Shown piece after piece: positions 37,353-48,493 of a stretch of 52,548 bases of DNA. The DNA is from Guptibacillus hwajinpoensis (GTDB taxonomy: Bacteria; Bacillota; Bacilli; Bacillales; Guptibacillaceae), in NCBI RefSeq assembly GCF_001039475.1, contig NZ_LELK01000012.1, positions 310 through 52,857 on the forward strand, written 5' to 3'. The notes beneath the pieces were generated by a model. That model saw only the letters and a program-made list of their open reading frames with translations, made no database searches and was not told where the DNA came from. How positions within the stretch are numbered: the stretch's first letter is position 1; each line of letters opens with the position of its first letter. The position numbers and the translations under genes are program-made.

Positions 37353-38298
37353 TGTTCCTCGTGGAACAAGAATAAGAGGGAAATGGAACAAACAAAGCTA
37401 TCAAGTTATTAAAAAGCTTGGTAACGGCGCGCTCGGCACCGTTTATTTAGCAGACTCTAACAGAGGAAACGTAGCTATCAAAGTAGGGATTGATAGTATG
37501 TCAATTACTTCTGAAGTCAATGTTCTCAAACAGCTTTCGATGGTCCAGGGAACGGTTCTTGGGCCGTTTTTCTATGAGGTCGATGATTGGGAGATGAACG
37601 GAAGGTGTTATCCTTTCTATGTAATGGAGTATATCAATGGAGAGCCGCTTTTTTCCTTTATTGAGAGAAGGGGGAAAGAATGGCTTGGCATCTTGATGCT
37701 TCAGCTTCTACGTGATTTAGGAGCACTTCACCGTGAAGGATGGGTGTTTGGAGATCTAAAGCCGGATAATTTACTCGTTGAAGGATCACCACCAACTATA
37801 CGCTGGCTTGATGTTGGGGGTACAACAGGAATGGGGAGGTCTGTTAAAGAGTTTACCGAATTCTTCGATCGTGGATATTGGGGGCTCGGAACGAGAGTTG
37901 CAGAACCTTCATATGATTTGTTCTCTGCTGCAATGGTTATGATTAATGCAGCCTATCCGCAGCGTTTTGAAAGACCTAAGAAGGACTCAGAACTTTTTCT
38001 ACTGAACAAAATAGAGAAAAGTCCACTTCTTAATGCTTACAAGCCGATTCTTAAAAAGGCGCTTAAGGGAAGTTATCAAAATGCTTCAGAAATGCGCCAA
38101 GAACTCTTCTCACTTCTGCAGGGTGTAAAGTCGGTAGCAAGTAATCGTTCCCCTACATCATCTAAATCGAGAGTGAAATCGAGACAAAAACGTCAGAAAC
38201 CAAAGAAGCAAAAGCGTTCTGGGTGGATTGAAACTGTTCTTTTGTTCGCTTTTATTCTGTTCTTTTATACTTTATACTTAGTTGGCCATGTCTTTTAA
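37321..38298 (+). CDS. yabT: Ser/Thr protein kinase YabT, 325 aa
   Basis: A Hanks-type kinase expressed in the forespore in B. subtilis and activated by DNA. The glycine loop is LGNGALGTVYLA, the lysine is in VAIKVG (near residue 55), and the catalytic aspartate is Asp145 in FGDLKPDN; the DFG position reads DVG, an unusual variant. A basic linker (about 275-300, SKSRVKSRQKRQKPKKQKRSG-like) fits the DNA-binding patch, and a C-terminal membrane segment (about 300-325) anchors it. Start overlaps yabS; the ribosome binding site is weak. Confidence 0.9.
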   Translation: MAATSKNQAANVPRGTRIRGKWNKQSYQVIKKLGNGALGTVYLADSNRGNVAIKVGIDSMSITSEVNVLKQLSMVQGTVLGPFFYEVDDWEMNGRCYPFYVMEYINGEPLFSFIERRGKEWLGILMLQLLRDLGALHREGWVFGDLKPDNLLVEGSPPTIRWLDVGGTTGMGRSVKEFTEFFDRGYWGLGTRVAEPSYDLFSAAMVMINAAYPQRFERPKKDSELFLLNKIEKSPLLNAYKPILKKALKGSYQNASEMRQELFSLLQGVKSVASNRSPTSSKSRVKSRQKRQKPKKQKRSGWIETVLLFAFILFFYTLYLVGHVF

Positions 38299-38388
38299 TG
38301 ATAAAAAGGTTTGAAGAAGACACCGTTAGGCTATTAGTACTAAATGAAAAACTGTTTTGATAAACAGGAAGCGAGAGGAAGACAGAGG

Positions 38389-39792
38389 TTGTTACAGGAT
38401 GTTGACCGTTTTATCGAGAAACATGATTTGTTGGGCAAAAGAGATACCGTTGTCGTTGGTGTTTCGGGAGGACCAGATTCTATCGCATTACTCCACTATC
38501 TAACGAATGCGCTTTCCGACTATCAATTATCGGTTATTGCTGCGCATATGAATCATGAACTCCGGGGCGAGGAATCACTAGAGGATCTTGCCTTCGTGGA
38601 ACGGTATTGTAAGCAAGAAGGAATTACTTTTGAGGCTTCTTCCGAAGATGTTGGTCGTTACAAAGAAGTTCACCAACTATCAACGCAAGTAGCTGCAAGG
38701 GAATGTCGCTATCATTTTTTTGAGCAGGTTATGGAAAGGTATCACGCAAATGCTCTCGCACTTGCTCATCATGGTGATGATCAGATTGAAACAATGTTGA
38801 TGAGGCAAGTCCATGGTAGCACTGGTGCTGGTTTAGCTGGTATGCCTGTAAAACGACCGTTTTCAACCGGGATGATCATTCGTCCATTTTTAGGTATAAC
38901 AAAAGAGCAGGTTTTGGATTACTGTGATACTCACTCGCTTTCATATCGAATCGATCCATCTAATTCAAGCGACCGATATGTGAGAAATCGTTTCAGACAT
39001 CATGTATTGCCCTTTTTAAAAGAAGAGAATCCAAGTGTCCATCTGAGGTACCAGTTATATAGTGAACGTCTACAAAGTGACGAGCAGTATTTAATGCAGC
39101 AAGCAAGCGCTCATTTGGAAGATGTAATCGTTGAACAAAATGACAAATTTGTGAAGTTGGATATCAAGTCGCTTCAAAGCCTGCCTATTCCTTTACAAAG
39201 AAGAGTGATTCATCTAATATTAAATTATCTTTATACAGGCAATGCTCCTTTTTCTTCTATACATATTGAGGATTTGCGGTTAATGTTCGATTCTGAGCAC
39301 CCTTCTGCTTCCCTTAATCTGCCCCTAGAACTGAGGGCGGTAAAATCTTATACCACCTGTTATTTTTCTTTTGAAACCTTTTTGCATCCAGAACCGTATG
39401 AGTATCATCTATCTTTGAGAGGCTCTGTGGAAACACCGCTCGGAACGATTACGGCCGTTCCAATCGATTCGATTCCACCACAACTTTCTCCTAATGATCT
39501 CATAATGGAAGAAGTGGCTTTTCCATTGGTAGTGCGCTCAAGACATTCTGGTGATCGAATTCAGCCAAAAGGCATGATAGGAACGAAAAAGGTAAAAGAT
39601 ATTTTTATCGACCGTAAAATAGACCGTTCAGAGCGTGATGTTTGGCCGATTGTTGAGGATCGAATGGGTCACATCATTTGGGTCGCTGGAGTTACTCGTT
39701 CTGAAAAAGCAACACTGTCTGCAAAAAAGAATAAGCTCGTGCATTTACATTATGCAAAAAAATTACATAGGTTGGGAGGGCAATACCACTGA
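38389..39792 (+). CDS. tilS: tRNA-Ile lysidine synthase TilS, 467 aa
   Basis: Converts C34 of tRNA-Ile(CAU) to lysidine so it reads AUA. The PP-loop SGGPDS is in [15 protein letters not shown], with [14 protein letters not shown] and [10 protein letters not shown] in the N-domain and the TilS C-domain [23 protein letters not shown]. The start is uncertain: TTG at 38389 has AGAGGA eight bases upstream and aligns with homologues; an in-frame ATG at 38344 has no visible ribosome binding site. It overlaps hpt by one base. Confidence 0.9.
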   Translation: MLQDVDRFIEKHDLLGKRDTVVVGVSGGPDSIALLHYLTNALSDYQLSVIAAHMNHELRGEESLEDLAFVERYCKQEGITFEASSEDVGRYKEVHQLSTQVAARECRYHFFEQVMERYHANALALAHHGDDQIETMLMRQVHGSTGAGLAGMPVKRPFSTGMIIRPFLGITKEQVLDYCDTHSLSYRIDPSNSSDRYVRNRFRHHVLPFLKEENPSVHLRYQLYSERLQSDEQYLMQQASAHLEDVIVEQNDKFVKLDIKSLQSLPIPLQRRVIHLILNYLYTGNAPFSSIHIEDLRLMFDSEHPSASLNLPLELRAVKSYTTCYFSFETFLHPEPYEYHLSLRGSVETPLGTITAVPIDSIPPQLSPNDLIMEEVAFPLVVRSRHSGDRIQPKGMIGTKKVKDIFIDRKIDRSERDVWPIVEDRMGHIIWVAGVTRSEKATLSAKKNKLVHLHYAKKLHRLGGQYH

Positions 39793-40331
39793 TGTTAAAT
39801 GAAATTCAAGAAACATTAATTAGTGAAGAACAAATTCAAGAGAAATGCCGTGAATTGGGTAAGAGACTTTCTGATGAGTACGATGACCGCTTCCCACTTG
39901 TGATTGGCGTACTAAAAGGTGCAATGCCTTTCATGGGTGATTTAACAAAGCGTATGACTTGCCATCTTGAAATGGACTTTATGGACGTATCAAGCTATGG
40001 CAATTCAACCGTATCTTCTGGTGAAGTTAAGATTATCAAGGATCTTGACACATCTGTAGAAGGGCGAGACGTCCTTATTCTTGAAGATATTATTGATAGT
40101 GGTCTAACGCTAAGCTATCTAATCGATCTGTTGAAATACCGTAAAGCAAAATCGATTAAGATTGTGACGCTTCTTGACAAGCCAACTGGCAGAAAGGTTG
40201 ATCTTAAGCCTGATGTTGCTGGTTTCATCGTTCCAGATGAGTTTGTTGTTGGTTATGGTCTGGATTTTGCTGAAAGATACCGTAACCTACCGTTTATCGG
40301 TATTCTTAAGCCCGAGATTTATCAAGGTTAA
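39792..40331 (+). CDS. hpt: Hypoxanthine-guanine phosphoribosyltransferase, 179 aa
   Basis: Salvages hypoxanthine and guanine with PRPP. The PRPP loop is [16 protein letters not shown], and [13 protein letters not shown] and [17 protein letters not shown] complete the family signature. GGGAGG lies upstream. It is joined to tilS by a one-base overlap (TGATG) and followed by ftsH; in B. subtilis HprT and TilS interact and stimulate ftsH, and the order is conserved. It uses the PRPP made by prs. Confidence 0.96.
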   Translation: MLNEIQETLISEEQIQEKCRELGKRLSDEYDDRFPLVIGVLKGAMPFMGDLTKRMTCHLEMDFMDVSSYGNSTVSSGEVKIIKDLDTSVEGRDVLILEDIIDSGLTLSYLIDLLKYRKAKSIKIVTLLDKPTGRKVDLKPDVAGFIVPDEFVVGYGLDFAERYRNLPFIGILKPEIYQG

Positions 40332-40401
40332 TTTGTTGTAGTCAGTTGTGCCAATATGGTAAGATAATCTATGGTTTCCTGTTCGTGGGAGGAGGTAAGG
40401 A

Positions 40402-42315
40402 ATGAATCGTATCTTCCGTAATACAATATTTTATTTGTTAATATTCCTCGTCGTAGTAGGTGTTGTTAGCTTCTTTAACGGAACAAACAATGACACTAAT
40501 GTATTAGATTACGGCGAATTTCAATCAAAACTGAATAATGGTGAGATTCAAGAATTAACGCTACAACCTGAGCGTGGTGTATACACTGTTACTGGTCAGT
40601 TAACAGGTGATGGAGAGGATAACACTTTCGTTACCAACGTACCTGACTCACAGAACGCTATAGAAAATATTATCAACTCAGAGAACACAACGGTAACAGT
40701 TGAAAAGGCACCTGAGCAAAGCGGCTGGGTTACTTTTCTAACATCGATTATTCCTTTCATTATTATTTTCATTTTATTCTTCTTCTTGCTTAACCAGGCT
40801 CAAGGCGGCGGTGGCCGTGTTATGAACTTTGGTAAGAGTAAAGCGAAGCTATACAGTGAAGAGAAAAAGAAAGTAACATTTAAAGATGTAGCTGGAGCTG
40901 ATGAAGAAAAGCAAGAACTTGTCGAGGTTGTTGAATTCTTGAAAGATCCTCGTAAGTTCGCAGCAGTGGGCGCACGTATTCCAAAAGGTGTTCTTCTAGT
41001 AGGACCTCCGGGAACTGGTAAGACATTGCTAGCACGAGCTGTAGCTGGTGAAGCTGGAGTACCGTTCTTCTCGATTTCTGGTTCTGATTTCGTAGAAATG
41101 TTTGTTGGTGTTGGTGCTTCACGTGTACGTGATCTATTCGAAAACGCCAAGAAAAACGCACCTTGTATTATCTTTATTGATGAAATTGACGCAGTTGGAC
41201 GTCAGCGTGGCGCGGGTCTTGGCGGCGGTCATGACGAGCGTGAACAAACGCTTAACCAACTTCTAGTTGAAATGGATGGATTTAGTGCAAACGAAGGAAT
41301 CATTATCGTTGCAGCTACTAACCGTCCTGATATTCTTGACCCGGCACTTCTTCGTCCTGGACGCTTTGACCGTCAAATTCCGGTAAACCGTCCTGATGTT
41401 AATGGTCGTGAAGCAGTCCTAAGAGTCCATGCACGTAACAAGCCTCTCAGTGATGAAGTTGATTTAAAAACCATTGCGATGCGTACACCAGGATTTTCTG
41501 GTGCGGATCTTGAGAACTTGTTAAACGAAGCTGCACTTGTTGCTGCACGTCATGACAAGAAGAAAGTAGACATGAATGACATTGACGAAGCAACGGACCG
41601 TGTTATTGCAGGACCTGCTAAGAAAAGTCGTGTTATTTCTCAGAAAGAAAAGAACATTGTTGCATACCATGAAGCGGGTCATACCATTATTGGTACCGAG
41701 CTTGATAATGCTGATATTGTTCATAAAGTTACCATCGTCCCGCGTGGACAGGCAGGCGGCTATGCTGTAACCCTTCCTAAGGAAGACCGTTACTTGATGA
41801 CGAAGCCTGAGTTAGAAGATAAAATTATCGGTCTACTTGGTGGTCGTGTAGCAGAAGAAATTACGTTTGGTGAAGCAAGTACTGGTGCAAGTAATGACTT
41901 CCAACGCGCAACAGCGATCGCTCGTAGCATGGTTACAGAATATGGTATGAGCGAAAAGCTTGGTCCTATGCAGTTCGGTTCTGGTTCAGGAGGAAACGTC
42001 TTCCTAGGACGTGATATCCAGAATGAACAGAACTATAGTGATTCATTTGCTAATGAGATTGATCTTGAGGTTCAGAAGATCATCAAATCATCATATGAAC
42101 GTTGTCGCAAGATCTTACTTGATAATCAGGACAAGTTAAATCTTGTAGCTGAAACGCTTAAAGAGCTTGAAACGCTTGATGCTGAACAAATCCGTTCTCT
42201 TGTTGAAGATGGTAAACTTCCAGAAGGACACCATGCAAATGGTACTTCAGAAGATGTGAAAGTAAACATCTCTAAGAAGGAAGAGAAACCTGAAGATAAC
42301 GAAGAACAAGAATAA
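40402..42315 (+). CDS. ftsH: ATP-dependent zinc metalloprotease FtsH, 637 aa
   Basis: A membrane-bound AAA+ protease for damaged membrane proteins and regulators; in B. subtilis needed for sporulation. Two N-terminal membrane segments (about residues 7-25 and 110-132) flank an extracytoplasmic domain. Walker A GPPGTGKT is at 201-208, [13 protein letters not shown] follows, and the zinc site HEAGH is at 423-427. The acidic C-terminus is poorly conserved. GGAGGAGG precedes the ATG. A terminator separates it from coaX. Confidence 0.97.
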   Translation: MNRIFRNTIFYLLIFLVVVGVVSFFNGTNNDTNVLDYGEFQSKLNNGEIQELTLQPERGVYTVTGQLTGDGEDNTFVTNVPDSQNAIENIINSENTTVTVEKAPEQSGWVTFLTSIIPFIIIFILFFFLLNQAQGGGGRVMNFGKSKAKLYSEEKKKVTFKDVAGADEEKQELVEVVEFLKDPRKFAAVGARIPKGVLLVGPPGTGKTLLARAVAGEAGVPFFSISGSDFVEMFVGVGASRVRDLFENAKKNAPCIIFIDEIDAVGRQRGAGLGGGHDEREQTLNQLLVEMDGFSANEGIIIVAATNRPDILDPALLRPGRFDRQIPVNRPDVNGREAVLRVHARNKPLSDEVDLKTIAMRTPGFSGADLENLLNEAALVAARHDKKKVDMNDIDEATDRVIAGPAKKSRVISQKEKNIVAYHEAGHTIIGTELDNADIVHKVTIVPRGQAGGYAVTLPKEDRYLMTKPELEDKIIGLLGGRVAEEITFGEASTGASNDFQRATAIARSMVTEYGMSEKLGPMQFGSGSGGNVFLGRDIQNEQNYSDSFANEIDLEVQKIIKSSYERCRKILLDNQDKLNLVAETLKELETLDAEQIRSLVEDGKLPEGHHANGTSEDVKVNISKKEEKPEDNEEQE

Positions 42316-42321
42316 GTAAGT

Positions 42322-42354
42322 AAAGCAGGGTGTTTAACGACACCCTGCTTTTTT
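42322..42354 (+). terminator. Terminator after ftsH
   Basis: AAAGCAGGGTGT at 42322-42333 pairs with ACACCCTGCTTT at 42340-42351, six-base loop, then T residues. Confidence 0.93.
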
Positions 42355-42488
42355 ATATGGTTTGGTTGTTATCATATGCTTTTTGTTGATGGTAAACGTT
42401 TTCAAAAAAGAACTTCGTTTTTGAATACAATGTATGGTATAACTATAGAGAGCATGATAGAAGTTAATTTTTTGAATAAGGTGATAAT

Positions 42489-43274
42489 ATGATACTAGTG
42501 CTTGACGTAGGGAACACGAACATTGTTCTAGGAGTATATGAAGGTGAAGAATTAACGCATCACTGGCGTATGGGAACAAGCAGAAAGCAGACAGAAGATG
42601 AATATGCAATGGTCATTAAAGGTCTCTTCTCTCATGAAGGTCTTTCCTTTGAAGATGTTGAAGGCATTATTATTTCATCTGTTGTTCCACCAATTATGTT
42701 TGCTCTTGAGCGTATGTGCCAGAAGTATTTTCATCATAAACCATTAGTAATTGGTCCTGGAATTAAGACAGGACTCAATATAAAGTATGATAATCCTAAA
42801 GAAGTGGGAGCTGACCGAATTGTAAATGCTGTTGCAGGTATTCACTTATACGGAGCGCCGCTCATCATTGTTGATTTTGGAACAGCGACAACCTATTGCT
42901 ATATAGATGAACAGAAGCAATACGTTGGAGGTGCAATTGCACCTGGGATTAACATTTCAACGGAAGCTCTGTACATGCATGCAGCGAAACTTCCGCGAAT
43001 TGAAATTGCGAAGCCAAATCATATTGTAGGCAAGAATACAGTGAGTGCCATGCAAAGCGGTACATTATACGGCTATGTAGGACAAGTAGAAGGTATTGTA
43101 TCTAGAATGAAGAAACATGCTACTAAAGAACCGACTGTGATTGCAACTGGTGGACTTGCCTCGTTAATTGCTGAAGAGTGTAGTTTGATTGACGTTGTTG
43201 ATCCATTTCTAACGCTAAAGGGTCTCCATTTAATTTATAATAAAAACAAAGAAGAACTAAACGCATACCGATAG
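42489..43274 (+). CDS. coaX: Type III pantothenate kinase CoaX, 261 aa
   Basis: Phosphorylates pantothenate, the first step to CoA, in the ASKHA-fold type III form that is not feedback-inhibited. N-terminal [17 protein letters not shown] is the phosphate-1 motif; [11 protein letters not shown] and [14 protein letters not shown] follow with the metal-binding residues; [18 protein letters not shown] is typical. AAGGTGATA is the ribosome binding site. The stop is inside a weak terminator hairpin. hslO follows after 197 bases. Confidence 0.95.
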   Translation: MILVLDVGNTNIVLGVYEGEELTHHWRMGTSRKQTEDEYAMVIKGLFSHEGLSFEDVEGIIISSVVPPIMFALERMCQKYFHHKPLVIGPGIKTGLNIKYDNPKEVGADRIVNAVAGIHLYGAPLIIVDFGTATTYCYIDEQKQYVGGAIAPGINISTEALYMHAAKLPRIEIAKPNHIVGKNTVSAMQSGTLYGYVGQVEGIVSRMKKHATKEPTVIATGGLASLIAEECSLIDVVDPFLTLKGLHLIYNKNKEELNAYR

Positions 43275-43289
43275 AGGGATGCGTTTTTC
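43260..43289 (+). terminator. Terminator at the coaX end
   Basis: AACGCAT at 43260-43266 pairs with ATGCGTT at 43279-43285, followed by T residues; the 5' arm is inside coaX. Confidence 0.55.
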
Positions 43290-43471
43290 CTTTTTTCTTA
43301 ATATGTTTGTGGATTTTAGAAAGTTTAGTTTAGGCAAAGGGTAAAGTAGTAAGATACAATAACTTTTCTGTAGATAGTAAACGTCACTTCGGTTTGTCTG
43401 AATGGAACTTCTTATTCAAATCATGTATCGTGTAATTGGGTGAATGCCCTTAGTGAAAGGAGAAATAGATA

Positions 43472-44353
43472 ATGAATGATTATTTAATTAAAGCACTAGC
43501 ATTCGATGGCAATGTTAGAGCTTATGCGATATCAAGTACTGAAATGGTAGCGGAAGCACAGCGTCGTCACACAACGTGGCCAACAGCCTCTGCTGCTCTA
43601 GGACGCGCAATGACTGCTTCTACAATGATGGCTTCTGGCCTTAAAGGTAAGGAAAAGATAACTGTCAAAATCGAAGGCGGCGGCCCGATTGGGGCAATTA
43701 TCGTTGATGCTAATGCTCAAGGTGAAACGCGAGGATATGTTAGCAACCCGCACGTTCATTTTGATCTTAATGAGCAGGGTAAGCTAGATGTTGCTCGTGC
43801 AGTTGGACGCGACGGATTTCTATCTGTTGTAAAAGACATCGGTATGAGAGAGAAGTTTACCGGTCAGGTTCCGATTGTCTCTGGTGAACTTGGAGATGAT
43901 TTTACTTACTATCTCGTAACATCAGAGCAGGTTCCTTCTGCAGTTGGTGTTGGTGTTCTAGTTAATCCAGATAATACTATTCTTTCTGCAGGTGGCTTTA
44001 TGATTCAATTGCTTCCGGGAGCAGAAGAAGAAACGATTCGCTTTATCGAGAAACGTATTGAAGCTATACCGCCAATTTCTAAGCTCATTCAAGATGGTAA
44101 GACGCCAGAAGAAATTCTAAATGAACTTCTTGGGGAAGAAAACATCAAAATCCTTGATAAAATGCCGGTTAAATTTGAGTGCAGTTGTTCCAAAGAGCGT
44201 TTCTCAAACGGTATTATGGGACTTGGGAAAGAAGAAATTAATAATATGATTGAAGAAGACGGAGAAGCTGAAACGTCTTGTCATTTCTGTAACGCGCATT
44301 ATCATTTCTCGAAAGAAGAGTTACAAGAGCTGTATAAGGAAAGTAAACTATAG
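43472..44353 (+). CDS. hslO: Redox-regulated chaperone Hsp33, 293 aa
   Basis: Hsp33, a holdase chaperone switched on by oxidation. The N-terminal domain ends near residue 225. The zinc-binding redox centre is CSC at about 235-237 and CHFC at about 268-271, the expected C-X-C and C-X2-C pairs. GGAGAAATAG precedes the ATG. In B. subtilis yacD lies between hslO and cysK; here only 86 bases separate the two genes and no open frame is present. Confidence 0.95.
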   Translation: MNDYLIKALAFDGNVRAYAISSTEMVAEAQRRHTTWPTASAALGRAMTASTMMASGLKGKEKITVKIEGGGPIGAIIVDANAQGETRGYVSNPHVHFDLNEQGKLDVARAVGRDGFLSVVKDIGMREKFTGQVPIVSGELGDDFTYYLVTSEQVPSAVGVGVLVNPDNTILSAGGFMIQLLPGAEEETIRFIEKRIEAIPPISKLIQDGKTPEEILNELLGEENIKILDKMPVKFECSCSKERFSNGIMGLGKEEINNMIEEDGEAETSCHFCNAHYHFSKEELQELYKESKL

Positions 44354-44363
44354 AATTTTGAAA

Positions 44364-44392
44364 TTGACAGTTAATCACAGGGGTGCTATTCT
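44364..44392 (+). promoter_or_regulatory. Promoter of cysK
   Basis: TTGACA at 44364-44369 and TATTCT at 44387-44392 are separated by 17 bp, about 47 bases before the start codon. No convincing CymR site was found. Confidence 0.65.
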
Positions 44393-44439
44393 TTAACTTA
44401 GATAATCCCTATTAAAACACTCGGGTTTGAGGAGGCGTG

Positions 44440-45366
44440 ATGATGAGAGTAGCAAATTCAATTACAGACCTAATCGGTCAAACACCAATTGTTAAACTGA
44501 ATCGCATCACAGATGATAACCACGCAGAGGTGTATTTAAAGCTAGAATTTATGAACCCAGGAAGCAGTGTGAAAGATCGTATTGCTTTGGCAATGATTGA
44601 AGCTGCTGAAGAGAAGGGTGAGCTCAAAGCTGGAGATACGTTCGTTGAGCCGACCAGCGGTAATACTGGTATTGGTCTTGCGATGGTCGCTGCTGCAAAA
44701 GGCTATCAGGCTGTGCTCGTTATGCCTGATACGATGAGTGTGGAGCGCCGTAATCTATTAAAAGCGTATGGAGCTAAGCTTGTCTTAACTCCTGGTTCTG
44801 AGGGTATGGGCGGAGCAATTCGCAAAGCGGAAGAACTAGCAAAGGAACATGGTTACTTTATGCCGCAACAATTCCAAAACGAAGCCAATCCTGAAGTACA
44901 CCGACGTACAACTGGTAAAGAAATTATTGACCAGATGGATAGCCTTGATGGATTTGTAGCAGGAATCGGTACTGGTGGTACCATTACAGGTGCTGGAGAA
45001 GAACTCAAGAAGCACTTCCCTTCCATTAAGCTCTATGCAGTAGAACCAACTGACTCGCCAATTTTATCTGGTGGTAAGCCTGGACCTCATAAGATCCAAG
45101 GAATTGGAGCGGGTTTTGTACCATCTATTCTAAACACTGAAGTGTACGATGAAGTTATTCAAGTGCAGAATGATCAGGCGTTTGAATGGGCTAGAAAAGC
45201 TGCTCGTGAAGAAGGAGTACTAGGTGGTATTTCATCTGGTGCTGCAATCTATGCAGCACTGGAAGTAGCGAAAAAGCTTGGTAAGGGTAAGAAAGTGTTA
45301 GCTGTCATTCCAAGTAATGGTGAACGCTATCTTAGTACACCACTTTTTCAATTTGACGATGAGTGA
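44440..45366 (+). CDS. cysK: Cysteine synthase A, 308 aa
   Basis: O-acetylserine (thiol)-lyase, the last step to cysteine. The PLP lysine is Lys45 in [12 protein letters not shown]; the phosphate-binding loop is [10 protein letters not shown] and the substrate loop is [12 protein letters not shown]. Ends with [12 protein letters not shown], typical of CysK. Three starts compete: GTG 44437, ATG 44440 and ATG 44443; GAGGAGG at 44429-44435 lies four bases before 44440. It has its own promoter and a strong terminator. Confidence 0.96.
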   Translation: MMRVANSITDLIGQTPIVKLNRITDDNHAEVYLKLEFMNPGSSVKDRIALAMIEAAEEKGELKAGDTFVEPTSGNTGIGLAMVAAAKGYQAVLVMPDTMSVERRNLLKAYGAKLVLTPGSEGMGGAIRKAEELAKEHGYFMPQQFQNEANPEVHRRTTGKEIIDQMDSLDGFVAGIGTGGTITGAGEELKKHFPSIKLYAVEPTDSPILSGGKPGPHKIQGIGAGFVPSILNTEVYDEVIQVQNDQAFEWARKAAREEGVLGGISSGAAIYAALEVAKKLGKGKKVLAVIPSNGERYLSTPLFQFDDE

Positions 45367-45371
45367 CAATG

Positions 45372-45401
45372 AAGCAGTCCTTTAGAGGACTGCTTTTTTT
45401 T
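45372..45401 (+). terminator. Terminator after cysK
   Basis: GCAGTCCT at 45374-45381 pairs with AGGACTGC at 45386-45393, four-base loop, then eight T. Confidence 0.94.
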
Positions 45402-45581
45402 ATACGAAAAAGTGATAGTTGATGCAGAGTGGATCTAAATTTAAAGGAAAGTTTTTCTAATGGCCTGCTGTAAAGAGTTAGGGGAGTATAAAAAGGATGA
45501 AGCAATACGTCACTTCATGTAGAATAAAGGCATAAATAGAGCGGAAGCATACGCTTAGCTTTTGATAGGGTGTGAAGAATA

Positions 45582-47012
45582 TTGCTAGACCAGCTAGAAA
45601 AAACAGCACGCAATCCGATTTTTGAGACTCTTGAAATGGGGTCTGAGGAGTGGTTCCAACGGTATAAACAGTTTAGTAAAGATCAATCGGAGCATATTTT
45701 GTTGGATAGTACTCGTGGTGGTAGGTATAGTATGTTTGGCATGAAGGCTATCGCTCACCTTTATGGAAGAGGATCTTTCCTAACGGTTACGGAATCCGGT
45801 GAAGAACCTAAGACGCAAGAAGGTAATTTATTGGATCTTATGCAGTTATGGATGCAGCAGAATGTGAGTAGTACAGATCACCGTTTACCTGACTTCCAGG
45901 GAGGGGCGATGGGATTTTTCAGTTATGATATCGTACGCCAAATAGAGAATTTACCAAACCTCTCTGATGACGACCTTGATCTTCCGGAACTGTCTTTTGT
46001 TGTCTACGAAGACGTTGGTGTATATGATCATGAAGAACAAAGATTGTGGTTCATTTCTCAAGTTGAGAAAGGACGGGAGCATGAAGGACGAGCTCGACTA
46101 ACAACATATAAACAAGAGTGGACGAAACCGATTGATATTATTTCAAGTAAACCTTTTGTTCACACAGAAAAAACGAAGCAATTCTTTTCAATGAGTGAAG
46201 AAACTTTTGCTAATGCAGTTCAAAAAGTGCAGGAGTATATCTCTAATGGAGATGTTTTTCAAGTGAACCTTTCACTGAGGGAATCGAGAACATTGCATAG
46301 TGATCCCTTATCGGTTTATGAGATGTTGAGAGAGATCAATCCCTCACCTTACATGTCTCTCATCCACACAGATTCATTCGATATTGTTAGTGCTTCTCCA
46401 GAGCTCCTTATAAAGAAAAAGGGACGTGAATTAAGCACAAGACCAATAGCGGGCACAAGGTCACGTGGAAAAGATGATTCAGAAGATGTACGACTAGCGA
46501 GGACGCTGATTGAAAATGAAAAAGAGCGGGCTGAGCATGTGATGCTAGTTGATCTTGAGCGAAATGATCTTGGGCGAGTCTGCACGTATGGAACTGTAGA
46601 AGTTGATGAATTCATGGTAATTGAAAAGTATTCACACGTTCAGCACATTGTTTCCAACGTTCGAGGCATTGCGTCTCCTAGCAGTACGGCATTTGATGCA
46701 ATCAAAGCAACGTTTCCAGGTGGCACAATTACCGGTGCCCCCAAAATTAGAACGATGGAAATAATCGAAGAACTTGAGCCTGTTCGTCGTGGCGTTTACA
46801 CTGGTTCTATTGGGTGGATAGGTTTCAACGATGATATGGAATTGAACATCGCAATTCGTACGATGTTAATTAAAGACCAAGTCGCGCACGTTCAAGCAGG
46901 TGCTGGCATTGTCATTGACTCTAATCCAGAAGCAGAATATAAAGAGTCGTTAAAAAAAGCAAGAGCACTTTGGAAAGCGAAAGAAATAAGTGAAGAGACT
47001 AGCGGAGATTAG
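45582..47012 (+). CDS. pabB: Aminodeoxychorismate synthase component I, PabB, 476 aa
   Basis: Turns chorismate and ammonia into 4-amino-4-deoxychorismate for folate. It has the chorismate-utilising fold of the anthranilate/pab class: RPIAGTRSRGKD, LIENEKERAEHVMLVDLERNDLGRV, and PGGTITGAPKIRTMEIIEELEP. The N-terminal lobe includes ARSTRGGRYS-like STRGGRYSMFG. The first codon is TTG at 45582; the site before it is poor, so the start could differ. It opens the folate operon that runs to yazB. Confidence 0.93.
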   Translation: MLDQLEKTARNPIFETLEMGSEEWFQRYKQFSKDQSEHILLDSTRGGRYSMFGMKAIAHLYGRGSFLTVTESGEEPKTQEGNLLDLMQLWMQQNVSSTDHRLPDFQGGAMGFFSYDIVRQIENLPNLSDDDLDLPELSFVVYEDVGVYDHEEQRLWFISQVEKGREHEGRARLTTYKQEWTKPIDIISSKPFVHTEKTKQFFSMSEETFANAVQKVQEYISNGDVFQVNLSLRESRTLHSDPLSVYEMLREINPSPYMSLIHTDSFDIVSASPELLIKKKGRELSTRPIAGTRSRGKDDSEDVRLARTLIENEKERAEHVMLVDLERNDLGRVCTYGTVEVDEFMVIEKYSHVQHIVSNVRGIASPSSTAFDAIKATFPGGTITGAPKIRTMEIIEELEPVRRGVYTGSIGWIGFNDDMELNIAIRTMLIKDQVAHVQAGAGIVIDSNPEAEYKESLKKARALWKAKEISEETSGD

Positions 47013-47030
47013 CTTAGAGGAGGAATAATT

Positions 47031-47615
47031 ATGATTTTAATGATTGATAATTACGATTCATTTACGTATAACCTTGTACAGTATTTGGGGGAGATGGGTG
47101 AGGAGCTCGTCGTAAAGCGAAATGACGAAATAACGATTAAGGAAATTGAAGAGATTGATCCAGCGTTTATTATGGTTTCACCTGGACCGTGCAGCCCGAA
47201 TGAGGCAGGCATAAGTATGGAAGTCATCAAGCACTTTGCTGGCCGCATTCCTATTTTTGGGGTTTGTCTTGGACATCAGTCGATTGCACAAGTGTTCGGT
47301 GGAGATGTTGTTAAAGCTGATCGATTAATGCACGGTAAAACTTCCGAAATGAGCCATGATGGAAGAACCATTTTCCAAGGGATTCAGAATCCTTTCACCG
47401 CAACAAGGTATCATTCTTTAATTGTTAAAAAAGAAACCTTACCAGAATGCTTTGAAATTAGTGCTTGGACTGAGGAAGGCGAAATTATGGCTATCCGACA
47501 TAAGGAGCTCGCTGTTGAAGGAGTGCAGTTCCATCCTGAATCCATTATGACGGGAACTGGAAAGACGCTTCTCAAAAACTTTATTGATACACATCGGAAA
47601 GAGCCATGTTTATAA
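47031..47615 (+). CDS. pabA: Aminodeoxychorismate/anthranilate synthase glutamine amidotransferase PabA, 194 aa
   Basis: The glutaminase partner of PabB, and in Bacillus shared with TrpE as TrpG. A class I amidotransferase with catalytic Cys79 in GVCLGHQS and the His-Glu pair in [11 protein letters not shown]; the oxyanion loop is [18 protein letters not shown] precedes the ATG. It lies 18 bases after pabB and overlaps pabC by ten bases, so the three are one unit. Confidence 0.96.
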   Translation: MILMIDNYDSFTYNLVQYLGEMGEELVVKRNDEITIKEIEEIDPAFIMVSPGPCSPNEAGISMEVIKHFAGRIPIFGVCLGHQSIAQVFGGDVVKADRLMHGKTSEMSHDGRTIFQGIQNPFTATRYHSLIVKKETLPECFEISAWTEEGEIMAIRHKELAVEGVQFHPESIMTGTGKTLLKNFIDTHRKEPCL

Positions 47616-48460
47616 ACATTAACGGTAATATTATAGATGAGAGAGAAGCGGTCATTTCAGTTTACGATCATGGTTATTTGTACGGTATCGGTGTTTTTGA
47701 GACGTTTCGCACATATAATGGTCATCCTTTTTTGTTTGATGATCATTTTGATCGATTGAAAGCATCGCTCGAAGAATTACAGATTACGCTACCCTATACA
47801 AAACTGAAGCTCTTGGATGAGGTGAAGCGGACGATTCAGGCGAACGATATGGTGGATGCTTATGTTCGCTTAAACATATCCGCAGGATCAGGAGAAATAG
47901 GACTTCAAACAGAACCTTATCACTCACCTCAAATCATCATCTATGTAAAGCCTATTGGTGAACCAGTTCGTAAAGAGAAGCGTGGCGTCATTCTGTCACT
48001 GAGAAGAAACTCGCCTGAAGGAGCTGTACGGCTCAAGTCTCACCATTACTTAAATAATATTTTGGCGAAACGCGAAGTTGGAAATGATCCTTCTATAGAA
48101 GGCATTTTCCTCTCACAGGAAGGTGTGCTCGCTGAGGGAATTGTATCCAACTTATTCTGGATTAAGGAAGGCGTCTTATATACACCTGCTATAAGCACTG
48201 GTATATTAAATGGCATTACGCGCCAATACATTTTATACGCTGCACAGAAACTTGGAATAAAGGCCATAGAGGGTAGCTTTGAAAAAGAAGAACTGTTTGC
48301 AGCTGATGAAGCGTTTATTACGAACTCTATTCAAGAAATTGTTCCGCTATATCAGATCGAACATGTGCTGTTACCTGGACTTGATGGTTCTGTCACGAAC
48401 AGGCTCATCCACCACTATGAACAACACCGCATTTCGCTATTTAGTCGAACTGAATGCTAA
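47606..48460 (+). CDS. pabC: 4-amino-4-deoxychorismate lyase PabC, 284 aa
   Basis: A fold-type IV PLP enzyme that releases pyruvate to give p-aminobenzoate. The PLP lysine is Lys144 in [16 protein letters not shown]; the N-terminal [15 protein letters not shown] and the C-terminal [10 protein letters not shown] are typical. It could also be read as a branched-chain or D-amino-acid aminotransferase, but the place between pabA and sul supports PabC. The start overlaps pabA. Confidence 0.93.
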   Translation: MFININGNIIDEREAVISVYDHGYLYGIGVFETFRTYNGHPFLFDDHFDRLKASLEELQITLPYTKLKLLDEVKRTIQANDMVDAYVRLNISAGSGEIGLQTEPYHSPQIIIYVKPIGEPVRKEKRGVILSLRRNSPEGAVRLKSHHYLNNILAKREVGNDPSIEGIFLSQEGVLAEGIVSNLFWIKEGVLYTPAISTGILNGITRQYILYAAQKLGIKAIEGSFEKEELFAADEAFITNSIQEIVPLYQIEHVLLPGLDGSVTNRLIHHYEQHRISLFSRTEC

Positions 48461-48493
48461 CCAAGAACATATGGACATAAAGGAGTGAGCCGT

